In this document: one piece after another, positions 50,501-62,339 of the stretch
Layout of the letters: every line of letters begins with the position of its first letter
Numbering within the stretch: the first letter of the stretch is position 1
From: Ischnura elegans
Taxonomy: Eukaryota > Arthropoda > Insecta > Odonata > Coenagrionidae
Length of the DNA stretch: 64,000 nt
Direction: 5' to 3'
NCBI RefSeq assembly: GCF_921293095.1
Contig: NC_060246.1
Location: 84,999,030 to 85,063,029 of the forward strand
Made by a program: the position numbers and the translations under genes
Notes under the pieces: generated by a model
The model's database searches: none
The model's input: the letters and a program-made list of their open reading frames with translations, nothing else
Told to the model about the DNA's origin: nothing

Positions 50501-53500
50501 CAAAAATACAATTTTTTAAATTTGCCATTGGAATTAGATTACTTAGTGGTCGATTCAGGCAAAACACAGTGTACAAGTTTACCATAATTGCAATTTTTTT
50601 GTTAAGGGCAATGATTAGTTTTCAGCCTCATTCTAGGGAATGCAACAGAAATTATGATACAAACAAGCAGATTAATTCTTTTAATTACTATTAATGCACA
50701 TAAGATACTATGTTAATGAAGGAAAAATCCTTTTTCAAAGCTGTATTACTAATTCAGAGACAACTGCAGCACTTAAACATGAAAAATATATAAAAATAAT
50801 GATTCAAAATTCTAACCAGCCAGAAAATATTTGATATGTACAATGTGTGCAACAAATAAACTGACAACGGATACCTACAAAAATTCTTGAATTTTCAAAA
50901 TAATTGGATCTAAATGATTAAAAAGGCTAGTAAAAGGCCTTCATTCAACAATACCCATCAAAAAAGTCCACATTCAGTCCACGCTCAAATTGATTACGTT
51001 AGATTATACACTAGATAACAAACTATTATTAATCTACTTATATGGGGCCACTTACTACTCTAAAAATGAATTTGCATTCAACATGAGTATTATTACTATG
51101 AATACAGTGGAAGCCCCTTATAACGACAGCTGTTGGGAACAGAGAAATCTGTCGCTATAGTGAGTTGTCGTTGTTACCGAATGCAATTACATCGTCACAA
51201 AAAAATCACTCATCAGGCGTCACCACGGCTGTTTATGCCGAGAGGCGAAAATTGCAGCATGATAGCCGTTTTAAATCATTATTTTGAACATTTAATTCAC
51301 TAATGATCATATTCACTTGCAATCTATGATCAAATCATATGTAATTATGCAGGATGCTATATGCCGAGGCATTAAGAAGTCGATTTTAAAAGTCCCAGCT
51401 TCAGACTCACTCGTACTGAACTGTGCATTATGAGCTGTTATTATCCTTATTTCTTGGATGCTCCAAATATACATGTCATAACTACCAGTTATGGCTATGC
51501 ATCAGTCTATTAAATGCTAAAACTTCGGAATCTGTTCAAAAATTCATACCTTCTATCTTTCCGAGTAGTAATGAAAATGATGGGTGGGTGACGAAAGGAG
51601 CGTGATAAAATTTTAGGGTTCCACATGAGCATTGCAATTCTATCTTTTTTCAGGTTAACGGCGGAATGAAGGTGGAAGTAATCTTCTTATGTTTCAAGTC
51701 TGCCTGTATGAATGGTTTACTATCGTGTTTCAAAACAGCCGACTCAAATGCTATCGGAATCATGAAACCGAACAGCAATACGGCATCTAAAAGCATATTA
51801 GTCATATCAATTATCTTCGGTGGAAAGGGTGAAAAACTGTTTCAAATAAATAGAAGGACAAATGATAAATGAAGTCCACTCTTTGTCTGTTAGCAATATT
51901 TATGTTTCGTAGAGATTCACGCAATCAGACGCAATATCAGCGGACGTAGAGACCTCTAGCGGCAGTAGCGCAGACTTTTTGATAGGAATGCTGACTGGAA
52001 CTGAAGAACGCTCGTAGTGTTAGGCGGCAATAACACAATTTTAACGTTTCTTACACGGTCTTATAATATGTTTCTTAGTTCTATTGGTGGGTGGGCTGGG
52101 CAATTGTCAATGAATAATAGTACTTTTTTATTCCTTCCACCAATCCTGGCATCAAACGCTCATAACCACTGCGTGAAGATAGCAGCCGTCATCCAAGCAT
52201 TTTTATTTGCTTCGTAAGTGCAAGGGAGAGTATTAACTCCCTTAAAACATCGGGGATGGGCGGATTTCCCCTCCACGAACGGTTTTAACTTATCTGAACC
52301 ATCCATATTGGCGCATAAAAGAACAGTTACGCGGTCTTTACTTTTCTTCCCTCCTTTGCAGGGGTCCGTTCGAGTGGCGAGAGTTTTGTCCGGGAGAAGG
52401 TTAAAATATATGCCCGTCTCATCCGCGTTGTAAATATCGCAAGGGCTGTAATTGTCCAAATAATCTTTAAGGACCGGAGCCCAGCCTTCCACAGCATTAA
52501 CGTCAACACTTGATGATTCACCGGATAGTTTGTGAAGGGATATCCCCTTCCTATTTTTAAATCGTGCAAACCATCCATCCGAGCACTTAAAATTGTCTTC
52601 ACCAAGCCTCTCACACAAATACTCAGCTTTAGCCTTCATCATTGGGCCGGTGATAGGAATCCCTGCGGCTCTTTGCTGGAAAAACCACGAGAAAAGAGCA
52701 GTTTCTAGCTGCGGATGCTCTCCGGGCCGCAGGTGTTTTTGAGTGCTTGGACGCCCTTCTTTAAGCACTCTCGAACGAATTTGTTCTTTTTTCATTAAAA
52801 TAGTGAACAATGTCGATCTATTAATTCCAAATCGCCTCGCTATTTCACTCTTTGAACACTCTCCACTTTCACGATCTGCAATAATTCTCACTTTGGTTTT
52901 TAAATCCAAGGACTTGCGTTTACCAGCCATGGTGCTAGCAGACGGGCGGAATAATTTTTAACCTCACTGCGGAGGCGCGGGAGGGAGATGACAAAAGAGC
53001 AATGAAATGTGTACTCGAGAAATTTATTAAGGAAAGAAGAATAGGAGAATACGGAACATGTAGACGTCGACGTTGGCGGAAAAAATGCCGTTTTAAAAGC
53101 ATTGAATTCCAGAGATGTGGCACGTGGTCAAAAAGTCAACCTGTCGTAATTACGAATGGCGCAAGAGAGGAATCGAGCCATTATCGCTAATACGAATTTA
53201 TTTTACATTTAAATCATAGGGTTTAAAATGGTTCCTTGGGTAGCTGTCGCTAATTCGAGCTTGTCGCTATACCCCGTACTCGTTATAAGGGGCTTCCACT
53301 GTAGTTATGAGAACATGGAAAAAAAAATTTCTCAACAGATAAAAAAATTAATCACTTTTTAGGATGATTGATCTAGCAGATACTTTAAAACGCAAATTAA
53401 ATTTGCAACAAACAAGATAAAATCACTCTTCAATCCATTGCTCAAATTTCAACATTTGAACTTTCATTGAAGCAATATCTAAAATGTAACAGACAGTGAA

Positions 53501-56500
53501 CAAAAACATACCATAGCCAGAGAACCTCAGACAAGAGAGTACCAACAATTCCATTTGCCAGAAGGAAAGCCCACTGATGACGGGAAGGCCATTCAAAAGG
53601 TTCAAAATGTAGATGATGAAGAATAAAAAACATTGGCCACAGGAGCAAGAAATTGAACAAGCCAATAAAACCTATAATGAAACAAGGACTTGAAAAGATA
53701 CACGAAATGAAAGAGTTTATAATTCACAATTAAATAGCATAGCATGCCGAGTTCAAAAATAGTAGAAAACAAATATTACCAAAGAACATAGGAATATCCA
53801 TTTTATCCTCATTATCCACCTTTCTTCTCAAGAAGACTAGGTATGCTGCATATAGGAAGGCACTAAAGAGAGCCATTATGGCTCCCATTGGAACTTTCAT
53901 TCCTGCTTTGAGATCCGACAGACTGATAACAACCTGAAAATTTTAAGTGAATAAAATCATTCCAATGAAATGAAAAACAAGGTACATACCATGGGCCCCA
54001 AATTTTTTTTTATAGAGCGAGACCAACTTTTCAATATGACAAACATATTCAAACAAAGGATGAGAACATAATAATATACAGGCATCCCCCGAGTTACGTA
54101 AGAGATGCGTTCCGGCAGACTCTGCGTAAGTCGAAATTTACGTAAGTCGAACCTTTGCGATAGGGCTTCAGATATTTCGATCGGCACGGTGAAATTCTCA
54201 GCGGAGAAATGGGCGGTAAATTCTCGGTGAAGTTTCATTCAATTCACTGCGATATTCATGAACTCTACCGCGTATTCTTACGTTATTAGATACAAAATCG
54301 ATAAACATTAATATAGTCTGAGAGTTGCATCTCGAGCATTGCCAATCAAAATGCGTAATATTATTCCCAGAGTTGACCGATCGCGTGGATTCGGGAAAGT
54401 ACGGTGTCTCAACGCTACATTACTGAACAGAATACTTAAATTGATTCATTATGTTATACTGCGATCTAAGGGCCCAAAGAATGCATTGTCTACCTACCTA
54501 TAATCATAATATCTTCTGCCTTTTATATATTACGTTTATCGATGAATCTGGTGGTTTCACTGTCACAGATAATACACGTAGAAGGAGTGTCTAGGATTAC
54601 AAGCAAATGACACACAAAAAATACCAGTAAATTGCTATATTCTTAGATACATTCACTCAATCTTTCATGCACGGAAACATACTTTCATTCTCTCATATCT
54701 CAATAAAATAACGTGAAAATATCATCATTTGAATATTTACTTCGCTGGAAACATCGAAGAGTATTTCCAAAGCACGAAGTTAATTAAAAGTGAGCTTTTA
54801 TTCAGCCAACTCCGTCATTAACGTGAAACAAAGTTAGTGGGGAAAAGCTTTCAATGATGCAATATTCATTTACAGTTTCACACAATATGAGAGAACGAGA
54901 AAATGCAGCTTAATAAAATCTTCCGCCAGAAACATGTAAACAATTACGCAATTAATATCGTGTGTCAACTTTTTCTTAACTTTTCGCGGCGTTCATTGCC
55001 AACACTCAAAATTTCTATGCCGTTACGTGGGTACTAAACAATTCTTTTCCGCAACAAAGATTTCTGCTTGAACTTCATTTTCTTTTGATTCCACAGATGG
55101 AAATGTCCAAACTTATGGATACAATTTTTAAATAGTTGAAAGTCGCAGTTCGGGTGTGCATGCTGTATAACTAGTTGTATCGTACAGGAAAGAGCGCAAC
55201 CACATCCATCGCTAGAACCGAAAATTTTCACGTTAATTGCTGACTTGGGATTTACAAGCGAATTTTCTACAGAAATTAATGAAAATTCCTTCGAGGAATG
55301 ACAAATATGCGTCACTTTGTTATTTTTAGCACGTAAAAAACTCGATAACTAATCGATATTTTTTCTACCATAGGTTGTACGAGCGAATATCTACTTTTTA
55401 CGTAGACGAGTACTCGACTTACGTAAATCCGTAGAAGTACGGATTTACGTAAGTCGAGACATACGTAACTCGGGGGATGCCTGTAATTAAAAAGAAACTT
55501 AATTTACGCATCTTGAAGTAGCAATTGGAGGCAAATATGAATGGAATAATTATGTAAAACCTCCATACAACAAATTTTTTGGGACCGAAAAAACCATGGC
55601 TACGCTGTAGGGGGTTTCGATCAATGGAGGTGATGTGTGGGTTGCGTCTTTACAAGGGCATCCAAGAATTCCGTCAAATAGCACGGCTATCACAGCGTGA
55701 TTTTCAATTTGAGTATTTATAATTGAAATTGTGTAATTTTTTCCAAAGCCAAAATTGGTGCCCGAGAAAAAAAATTTTTAAAGTCCGCCATAATTTTGCA
55801 GTGTGTCCATATTATTCTTGGAGTGCAATAACTTAAGTTGATATAGATCGGCAGATTATAATATATACTGTATTTCTCCGAATATAGTCCTCCTCTGAAT
55901 ATAGTTCTCCCCCCTAATTTTGAGACTTCAGCTTCAGGAGAATTTTAAGAAATGCACTGAATATAGTCCCCCCTTTACTTTTACCGTAGGCATTTTTAGA
56001 AATAAAGAGGGGACTATATTCAGATTAATGCGGCATATAAGAACTGATCCCACTCCTTTCCGCATCTTTTATGATACTAGATGGCCCTCTGTCAAAACTA
56101 CGAAGACAAGTGAATATCGCTGTTCTGAAAATTCTGGTTGCACTGGTAATATTTCATGGTAACAATTTGGAATGCAGATGTCATCTCCCAAAATAAAATC
56201 CGATACCAAAAGATAATTTGAAACCATTATAGTGGAAAACATGGAACTCCACTGTTCCCAGGGTAGCAGGAATGTAACCCAACACAGAATCCCATTCAAC
56301 TTGGAATGTTAAATAAACTTCATTATAGGTATTTAATTTATATTTATGAACACAGTAGTGCAAGGACTTAGGAAAGTAAAGCTGGTTTTCCATAAGGGAT
56401 GCTCAATGGGAATCGAAATTTAATTGAAAAATTTCTGTTGATCTGTTTCGACATGTGAACCGCATTGGGAGTTCAGAGAAATGTGATGACTTGCCAAGTG

Positions 56501-59500
56501 ATCCTGCTCGAAGCAGAGCAATAGACGGAGCTGCGCGGAGCAAAGCATTAGAAGGAGGCGGAGCGAAGCAATAAATAGAGCAATGTGTAGCAAAGCATGG
56601 TCAAATCTTATGGTGGGAAGCACAAGAATTGACTTCACCAAGCCAGAGCTTCATATTTTCTCCATACTCCCTGCTCTGTGGGTCTCGGATGTGAACCCTT
56701 CTAAGCTCAGAGTGGAACAGTGAACATGCGGTACCCTCTGCTGCAGTTCTACTCCCTGCTTATCATGGAAAGAATTACCTGTACTGTCAAAACACTATGT
56801 TTTTTTCTCAATAATTTGTTCTAGGGGGCACTTTCATGTTTTGGGCCCAAGCGCAGACTTTGCTGTAGTGAGTTTTCATGCATAGAGAGGTTTGTTACGG
56901 GAGGATTTTTGCATGCATTGTGGATTGGGTCCGGGACCAGACCAATCACTTTGAAAACGGAAGATTTTCTAACAATTTTTCTGTAGGGGGTCGACTGTAT
57001 AGAGGTTTTACAGTGCAAGCAAAATGCATTGCATGTAAGCTTAAGAGAGCAGTCTATTGCTTGTGATTACATTCGATTAGTATGAAGTTGTGATATTTTG
57101 CATTCAATTATGGTGATGATTAAACCAACTTAATTTTAGAACACCAAGAGTAAGTGAGGGTAGTCCTGGCATAACCTGGCCAAAACAAATGTAAAGGCGA
57201 CAAATTCAAAGTCACCACAAGGCATTCAAAGCAAAAATTTTTTTCTTAGAGAATAAGGATAAAATAATTAAAGTATACTTACAACCCCGCAAATGCTGAC
57301 ACAAACAGCAGCTAATTTGGCAAATGAAAATCGATCAGAGGGAGATGAAGGGAATACGGCAGCAAGACCAAGAGTAAAAAGAGAAGCTGTGGAGGACAGA
57401 ACTGTAACAACCCCAGCTTCTGTTTCCATTAGTGCCACCTGGTATGTATAATTTGCACAAAACCACTGAAAAGAGTAAAAAAAAAGAAAATTATGAGCCA
57501 CAAATTATAAAAATCAACAAGACCAGGAGGTCCATAAATCAAATTTTAAGGCAAATGGCATGTAAGATCTTGGTTTCTTCAGTACAGGTCTGATACAGTA
57601 AGTGCTAAGATCCCTGTAAACAATTGCTATAATGTTAACTCACAATAGTTCATGTCTATCAAAAATTGCGTTTTTCAGTAACAAATGCACGTTAAGTGGA
57701 AAGTGAGTAATTTGAGCATTTAAATTTATTTAGCATTATGTATTAATATTTCAATAAATATTTAAAAAGTGACAATAATAAATGTGGACGATAACAAACA
57801 AAAATCATTTTCTCCATCAATTACAATGGTGCATAAAGAGAAAAATTTAAGTTGCTTAAAAAGTGATTTCAATTAGTTGATCGATAGATAAATACATTAA
57901 AAATTTTATTGATAATTTCAAAAATAATGAAGCTACTTCACTAGAAATCTCATTATTCCTGCCGATGACAGTACAGCATACTCCTCATTATCTGGACTAC
58001 CGGTGGGGAAAGGTGGCACGAATAATCCAACATTCACTTCAATTCATCATACATGTAAATCAATCAATCTATTATTATCTACACACATTTTAAGTTATTT
58101 TAGATTGCTTTCCAGAATAATTATCAGCTTTATTTTCCCAACTGTGATCTTTTTAGCGGCGACAATGTGAATGTATTTGTATTCTTACAGCTCCGTATAA
58201 TAACTAGATTCCGAAAACCATGCATCTGTGGCTGCAAGATCATGGATTCAGAAACGTGGTTTGCACGAATGCTTCAAAAGCAATACGCAGCATTGGAAAC
58301 TACACCATCGGGTACCACGCCACATCTCGCAAAAGTTGCCTGGGACTCAGATCCTTGATCACTGAGCGAGATCATGCACGGCGATGCTTGGAAAACAGGA
58401 ACACGCAACTCCCGTGAAGGCAACGGGCACGCGATCACGCCATTGCTCAGCAGCGGTAATAGGAAACCAGGACTTCTGGCATATTGTCTTCACAGGCAAG
58501 TGCCCGGCTATGACTCATGCTATCTCTACTTCCACTTCCCCGGATGCTTTCATTTCTAATTTTCCCTTCCCCTCTTGGTTGACCTTGACTGAGAAACAAG
58601 TGAGAACTTTAAAACATGGACTGAAAATAATGGAAGATGAAGAAAAGAATATGGGCTAGAAGCGTGTTGAGTATTGCAATGCCTCGGGTTGTCCGCTAGC
58701 ACATGACGGCTGGGGTGGGGGTAGAGCGAGATACCTGGTGAAAACAAGAAGTGGGATGAAGACGAGGGTCAGGTGGGCGTGCTGCTGATGATTAACGTAA
58801 CACTGTTCATGCTTTACATATTGACTCAATTATATTAAATTTAAATTGTCTGAAAGGAACATTTCAAATAATAAACTATTTTTGACCTTTGTGATCCATC
58901 TCACAACCAATCACTGCATCGACGAAAGTGGCTGTTTTAGGGATTACATGCACATTGCTCTCATAAATTCGTGTACTTCAAATGGCATTTGATGGATAAA
59001 AATTTTTACATCAGACAGAAATCCATAACAGCAGTGCAAATGCCGAGTGGATTGCTAACATTTTTTTTAGCAAGGTGGCATGTTCCTTTAGGATATTTGA
59101 AAGAGATATAAGTCAAATCAACAATATGACCGAAGTGTTTCGATAAATTAATAACATTCCTGTAATCAGCTAAAATCTCGTTTGAATCCATTAATGAATA
59201 TCATAATTCGCAAAAATCCAGCATTTCCCGGGGCATATGCAACCTAGCCAAACATTCCCGCATTTATAGTTTTTTTCATCCATCCCCCTGGAAAACGATA
59301 GATCAAGGTTCCACTGTACTCAAAAACTTACAAGATGTGTGATATACACCAGACTCCCTATTATTGGGGTGCAGCTTATCCGCGTTGCGGATTATCCGTG
59401 CGTGAGTTCATAATCCTTCGATGTTTTCCGCGATCTTTGTAAAACAATAAAATCAGACGCAAAAGCTGCAGGATATTTCCATTTTAACGCATGGCTATGC

Positions 59501-61017
59501 CCAGCCCCTTATTTCCATCAGAATCCCTGCTAAAAAATGGAATTATTTTATTTACTTGCTAACGTTACTCGTTAGTGTTTTCCATGACGCTTTACAAGTT
59601 GAAACATTACGATAGAGTTCTAACATGGAGTTAATAAAGAACCAACGGAATAGGTCAATGTGCACCAATTTAATGGAGAGTGGTTCAAAAAACGATATAT
59701 ACACTGAATGAAAAAGTGCACTACATATGGAAAATCCTTTGCACTGTGACGTGCAAATACGATACTTATGAACTTGATAGATATTAAGGAAAAATATAGC
59801 AGATGATGGAGCAAAATAGCCATATAAGGCTTGTTGCGATCTAATCTAGTAACATACTTTATCATCAATGTGTCTGCCATTTTGGAAAATTACGTCACCG
59901 ACGCTAGCACTGCTAGTGGTGATTTGAGACGCCAATAGGAGCACTACGCACTTCAAAGCTTGGATCACATCAACTGGTCTAGCAATATAATAATCTATCA
60001 GATTTCTGAGGCCATGAAGTCCATTTTCTCACTTAACTTGAACTTGCGTTCATAAAACCAGGATCTAGAGCTATTCATCCTGCTCTCTGAAAACCCTTTT
60101 CTTTTGCTAACAATAGTAGTTGCTGTTGAGTTCCTAGCATTGATAGCGAAGAGAAACTGATAGAAATTCCTGACAGGAATGTAACGGGTATAATAGATAA
60201 AAGCAACATTCTCAGCGCTGATGCAGCCCAACTGCTCCTTGAGCAATTTCAATAGGACATTTTTGATCACCCGCAGTGCAATGCCTGACCTAGTGCTGGA
60301 GGACTTCCACCTTTATGCTGAAATGAAGATGTGGCTTGGATGGAACCATTTCCAAACGGGCGATGAGCTTCAGGACAAAGGCATAATTCATTGGATTGGT
60401 GGCAACATTCCATGAAGATGATGAAGTAAAGCTTGCCCACAGGCACGACCAATTCCTCAATTGTCGAGGCGTTTATGTTGAAAGGACACCACAAGTGTGC
60501 TCAACATGTAGCAATGAAATAATTTTTCATCAATCACTTCATCTGTTGATCATGACCCATCGGAAGTTGAAAAAAAATTGCACTCATACTTTTAAAAATG
60601 CGTTAAAACTTGTGCCAATTTTCGAACACATTAGTATGTGCGATGGTGGTTGGCGTAACATGGTGAAACTCCTTCATGATGCACAAAGGTTAAGAAAAGA
60701 CTTAGCTGTTTCACAAAATAAAATATATTTGCGACCGGTTTCGATACAGCGTATCATCCTGCCAGATGATGATACGCTGTATCGAAACCGGTCGCAAATA
60801 TATTTTATTTTGTGAAACAGCTGTCTTTTCTTAACCTTTGTGCACATTAGTATGTGATACTTACAATAATAGAAAAGGTGACAGCTAGCCTAGCAACTTG
60901 CAATGGACATAGCTTCCCTGCTGCTCTTCTTGCGGCTTCTCCAGCCCGCAAACTAGCACCATGAGACAACCTGGCCAGCAATGCTTCGCGAGCATCCCTT
61001 TCCGACATATGTCGAAC
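47596..61017 (-). CDS. SLC35F5: SLC35F5-like solute carrier, six 3' exons (5' end outside window)
   Basis: This is a multi-pass membrane protein of the nucleotide-sugar transporter-like EamA/SLC35 group; the substrate of F5 members is not established. Exons in coding order are 61017-60865, 57465-57283, 53933-53780, 53671-53512, 48911-48579 and 47665-47596, all with GT/AG borders and matching phases (350 residues plus stop). Diagnostic stretches include [84 protein letters not shown] and the C-terminal [11 protein letters not shown], each matching human SLC35F5 in order. The first exon here starts mid-protein (VRHMSERDA), so the N-terminal third with the first membrane helices lies to the right of the window. 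Introns hold Tigger, mariner and fold-back repeats. The tail after the last helix is longer and less conserved. Confidence 0.93.
51105..53301 (-). mobile_element. Tigger/pogo DNA transposon, internally damaged
   Basis: A 2.2-kb element has inverted ends CAGTGGAAGCCCCTTATAAC and GTTATAAGGGGCTTCCACTG, perfect over 20 bases, and is flanked by TA on both sides. It carries a pogo-type transposase on the minus strand (52014-52930). It lies in an SLC35F5 intron in the same orientation as the gene. The perfect ends and long open frame indicate a moderately young copy. Confidence 0.9.
52014..52930 (-). pseudogene. Tigger/pogo transposase, truncated
   Basis: The frame opens at 52930 and runs 256 codons. 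Residues 1-55 form a psq-type helix-turn-helix ([20 protein letters not shown], then [18 protein letters not shown]). Residues about 70-130 form the CENP-B-type DNA-binding half ([31 protein letters not shown]). The first catalytic Asp of the DDE domain is in [14 protein letters not shown] at 52160-52162 interrupts it, and the same frame continues with the second Asp in IDNCPAHPP and, after one more stop, with VLLPPNTT. The region with the third acidic residue is missing, so this copy cannot make an active enzyme. Confidence 0.88.
54079..55483. mobile_element. Tigger-like non-autonomous element (CAGGCATCCCCCGA ends)
   Basis: A 1405-bp element has inverted ends CAGGCATCCCCCGAGTTACG and ACGTAACTCGGGGGATGCCTG, flanked by TA on both sides. 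Several ACGTAAGTCGA repeats lie just inside each end, and 55417-55457 forms a near-perfect hairpin of TTACGTAAATCCGTA type. TA target sites and CAG ends fit pogo/Tigger-type elements. No transposase domain is seen between them. Confidence 0.8.
55551..57014. mobile_element. Decayed Tigger-like element
   Basis: The left end TATGTAAAACCTCCATACAAC and the right end GACTGTATAGAGGTTTTACAG are imperfect reverse complements of the Tigger type (CAGTAAAACCTCTATA). A second short repeat with CTCCGAATATAGTCC and GGGACTATATTCAG ends lies within it at about 55875-56025. No transposase frame is recognised. Decay is much greater than in the neighbouring Tigger copies. Confidence 0.45.
57484..60204. other. 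SLC35F5 intron with scattered transposon ends
   Basis: No exon was recognised. Two Tigger-like left ends in the same orientation (near 57972, CTCATTATCTGGACTACCGG; near 59351, GACTCCCTATTATTGGGG) suggest decayed fragments, but neither has a matching right end. The frames at 58160-58660 match nothing I know. Confidence 0.35.
60205..60500 (+). mobile_element. mariner transposase fragment
   Basis: Across three frames this reads as the C-terminal part of a mariner transposase. [10 protein letters not shown] comes first, then FDHPQCNA (ancestral form DHPPYSPDLAP), then [20 protein letters not shown], and after a frame change [18 protein letters not shown]. Stops and frame changes show a dead copy. 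No terminal repeats were located. It lies in an SLC35F5 intron, about 365 bases from the nearest exon. Confidence 0.75.
60680..60844. repeat. Near-perfect 165-bp palindrome next to an SLC35F5 exon
   Basis: Arms of about 78 bases, starting GCACAAAGGTTAAGAAAAGA and ending TCTTTTCTTAACCTTTGTGC, are reverse complements except for a two-base indel, around a 9-base loop. The inner part GATGATACGCTGTATCGAAA is itself a small hairpin followed by GAAA, resembling hammerhead-like snap-back ends of Penelope-like elements. It ends 20 bases from the splice donor of the exon at 60865. Confidence 0.8.
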
Positions 61018-61436
61018 CTGAATGAAACAAATATCAGTAAATCAACAATCACATAAACAAAAAAAAAATGTATCATTCATACCAATAGGACAAAAGGAAC
61101 ATGAAAATACAAGTACAGAATATTCTACTCGGGCGACCAAATACAAGGGGCAGACAATAGGTAATTATGGATGTCAGAGATAAGGGTCTAGTTCGGGGTA
61201 GGGGGCGAGGTTGCCAAGTCAGAAAGGGAAATGCCCACGTCACATGTAAACAAAAGGCTTCCATGAAAGAAGCCGGAAGGGATGGCGTGCGTGAAGAACC
61301 AATAGAAGAATCACTTGTTTTGGTGATTCAAAGAAAGAGCTTCTTTTGGCATTTCAGGCTTATTTTGGTACTTCATAGGTATGTGACAGTGTTACATGAC
61401 TAGGTGAAAGTGTGAAGTATGTTTGGGGGATAGCGA

Positions 61437-62290
61437 TTGGCTGCAGACCTTGCTTACACAGGGTTCTTCAACCCTCTATTTGTGCCGTCATCGGACAACT
61501 CTCGCCGGCCTGACTCTCACCACCATCCTCAACAGAAAGCATCTGTCATCAAAACACTGCTGAATAAGACCAAAATGGAGTCCGACAACTTTGCTCTAGA
61601 GGACAAAGAGGACCATGTGAAGGAAGCATTTAGACATAATGGCTATTTTGAATCCTTTATCCATCACCATTCAAGAATTCCTAAAAAACACAAAGCACAA
61701 GACTGTGAAGAGAGAGAGAAGGACAACACCAAGTCAGTCGCCTACACCACCATCCTATATGTTTAGAGAACCACTGAAAGAATTTCCCACATTCTGAAAA
61801 AAGCAGGAATCATGATGTAACACAGGGCATTGAAGAAGATTTAGGGACCTGTTTCTTTCAGCAAACGATTGTCTTTATCCCTTGAATATAAAAGGGGTGA
61901 ATAAAATTCCATGCACTTGCAGGAAATCCTATGTTGGACAGACAGGGGGCTCCATAACTTCCCGATTAAAAGAACATCAACAGGATTTATCACATCCAAA
62001 CGTAGGAGAGAATCTTTTATAAGAAACAATGGCCTGGATATTTCCAGAATGATTTAAAAAATGAATCACCCACCCACAATGTCACCAGGAGGGAAAGTTT
62101 GCTGACCGCTCAAGGATAGGGCTGAGAGATCTTCTGATGTCAAGTTGTACTCTACCGCCATCACTTCAGGGAAGTGCGAGGAGAGATGAGGAGTATATAT
62201 ATGACATCTATCTTTTCAATTTTTATTCTTCACCTGATGATGTACTCTGGCCGTGAAAGCTTACTTGATAAAGCGTAATACACACCTGCA
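61437..62290 (+). mobile_element. Penelope-like element fossil
   Basis: The plus strand contains the recognisable 3' coding part of a Penelope-like retroelement: a linker region with HHHPQQKASVIKTLLNKTKM, then TTERISHILKKAG, then a GIY-YIG endonuclease region (IPCTCRKSYVGQTGGS, RLKEHQQDL) at about 61895-62000. It is followed by CCTGATGATG and GTGAAAGC near 62230-62260, which is ribozyme-like. The reverse-transcriptase part is absent. The copy is broken several times and looks moderately old. Confidence 0.8.
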
Positions 62291-62339
62291 TCCGAAAGCC
62301 TCTGATACACAAGGAGTAGTATGAATTTATATTTTTTAT

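Noticed and set aside
60680-60844. CRISPR-like repeat
   Set aside because: It is a single palindrome, not regularly spaced direct repeats, in an animal genome.
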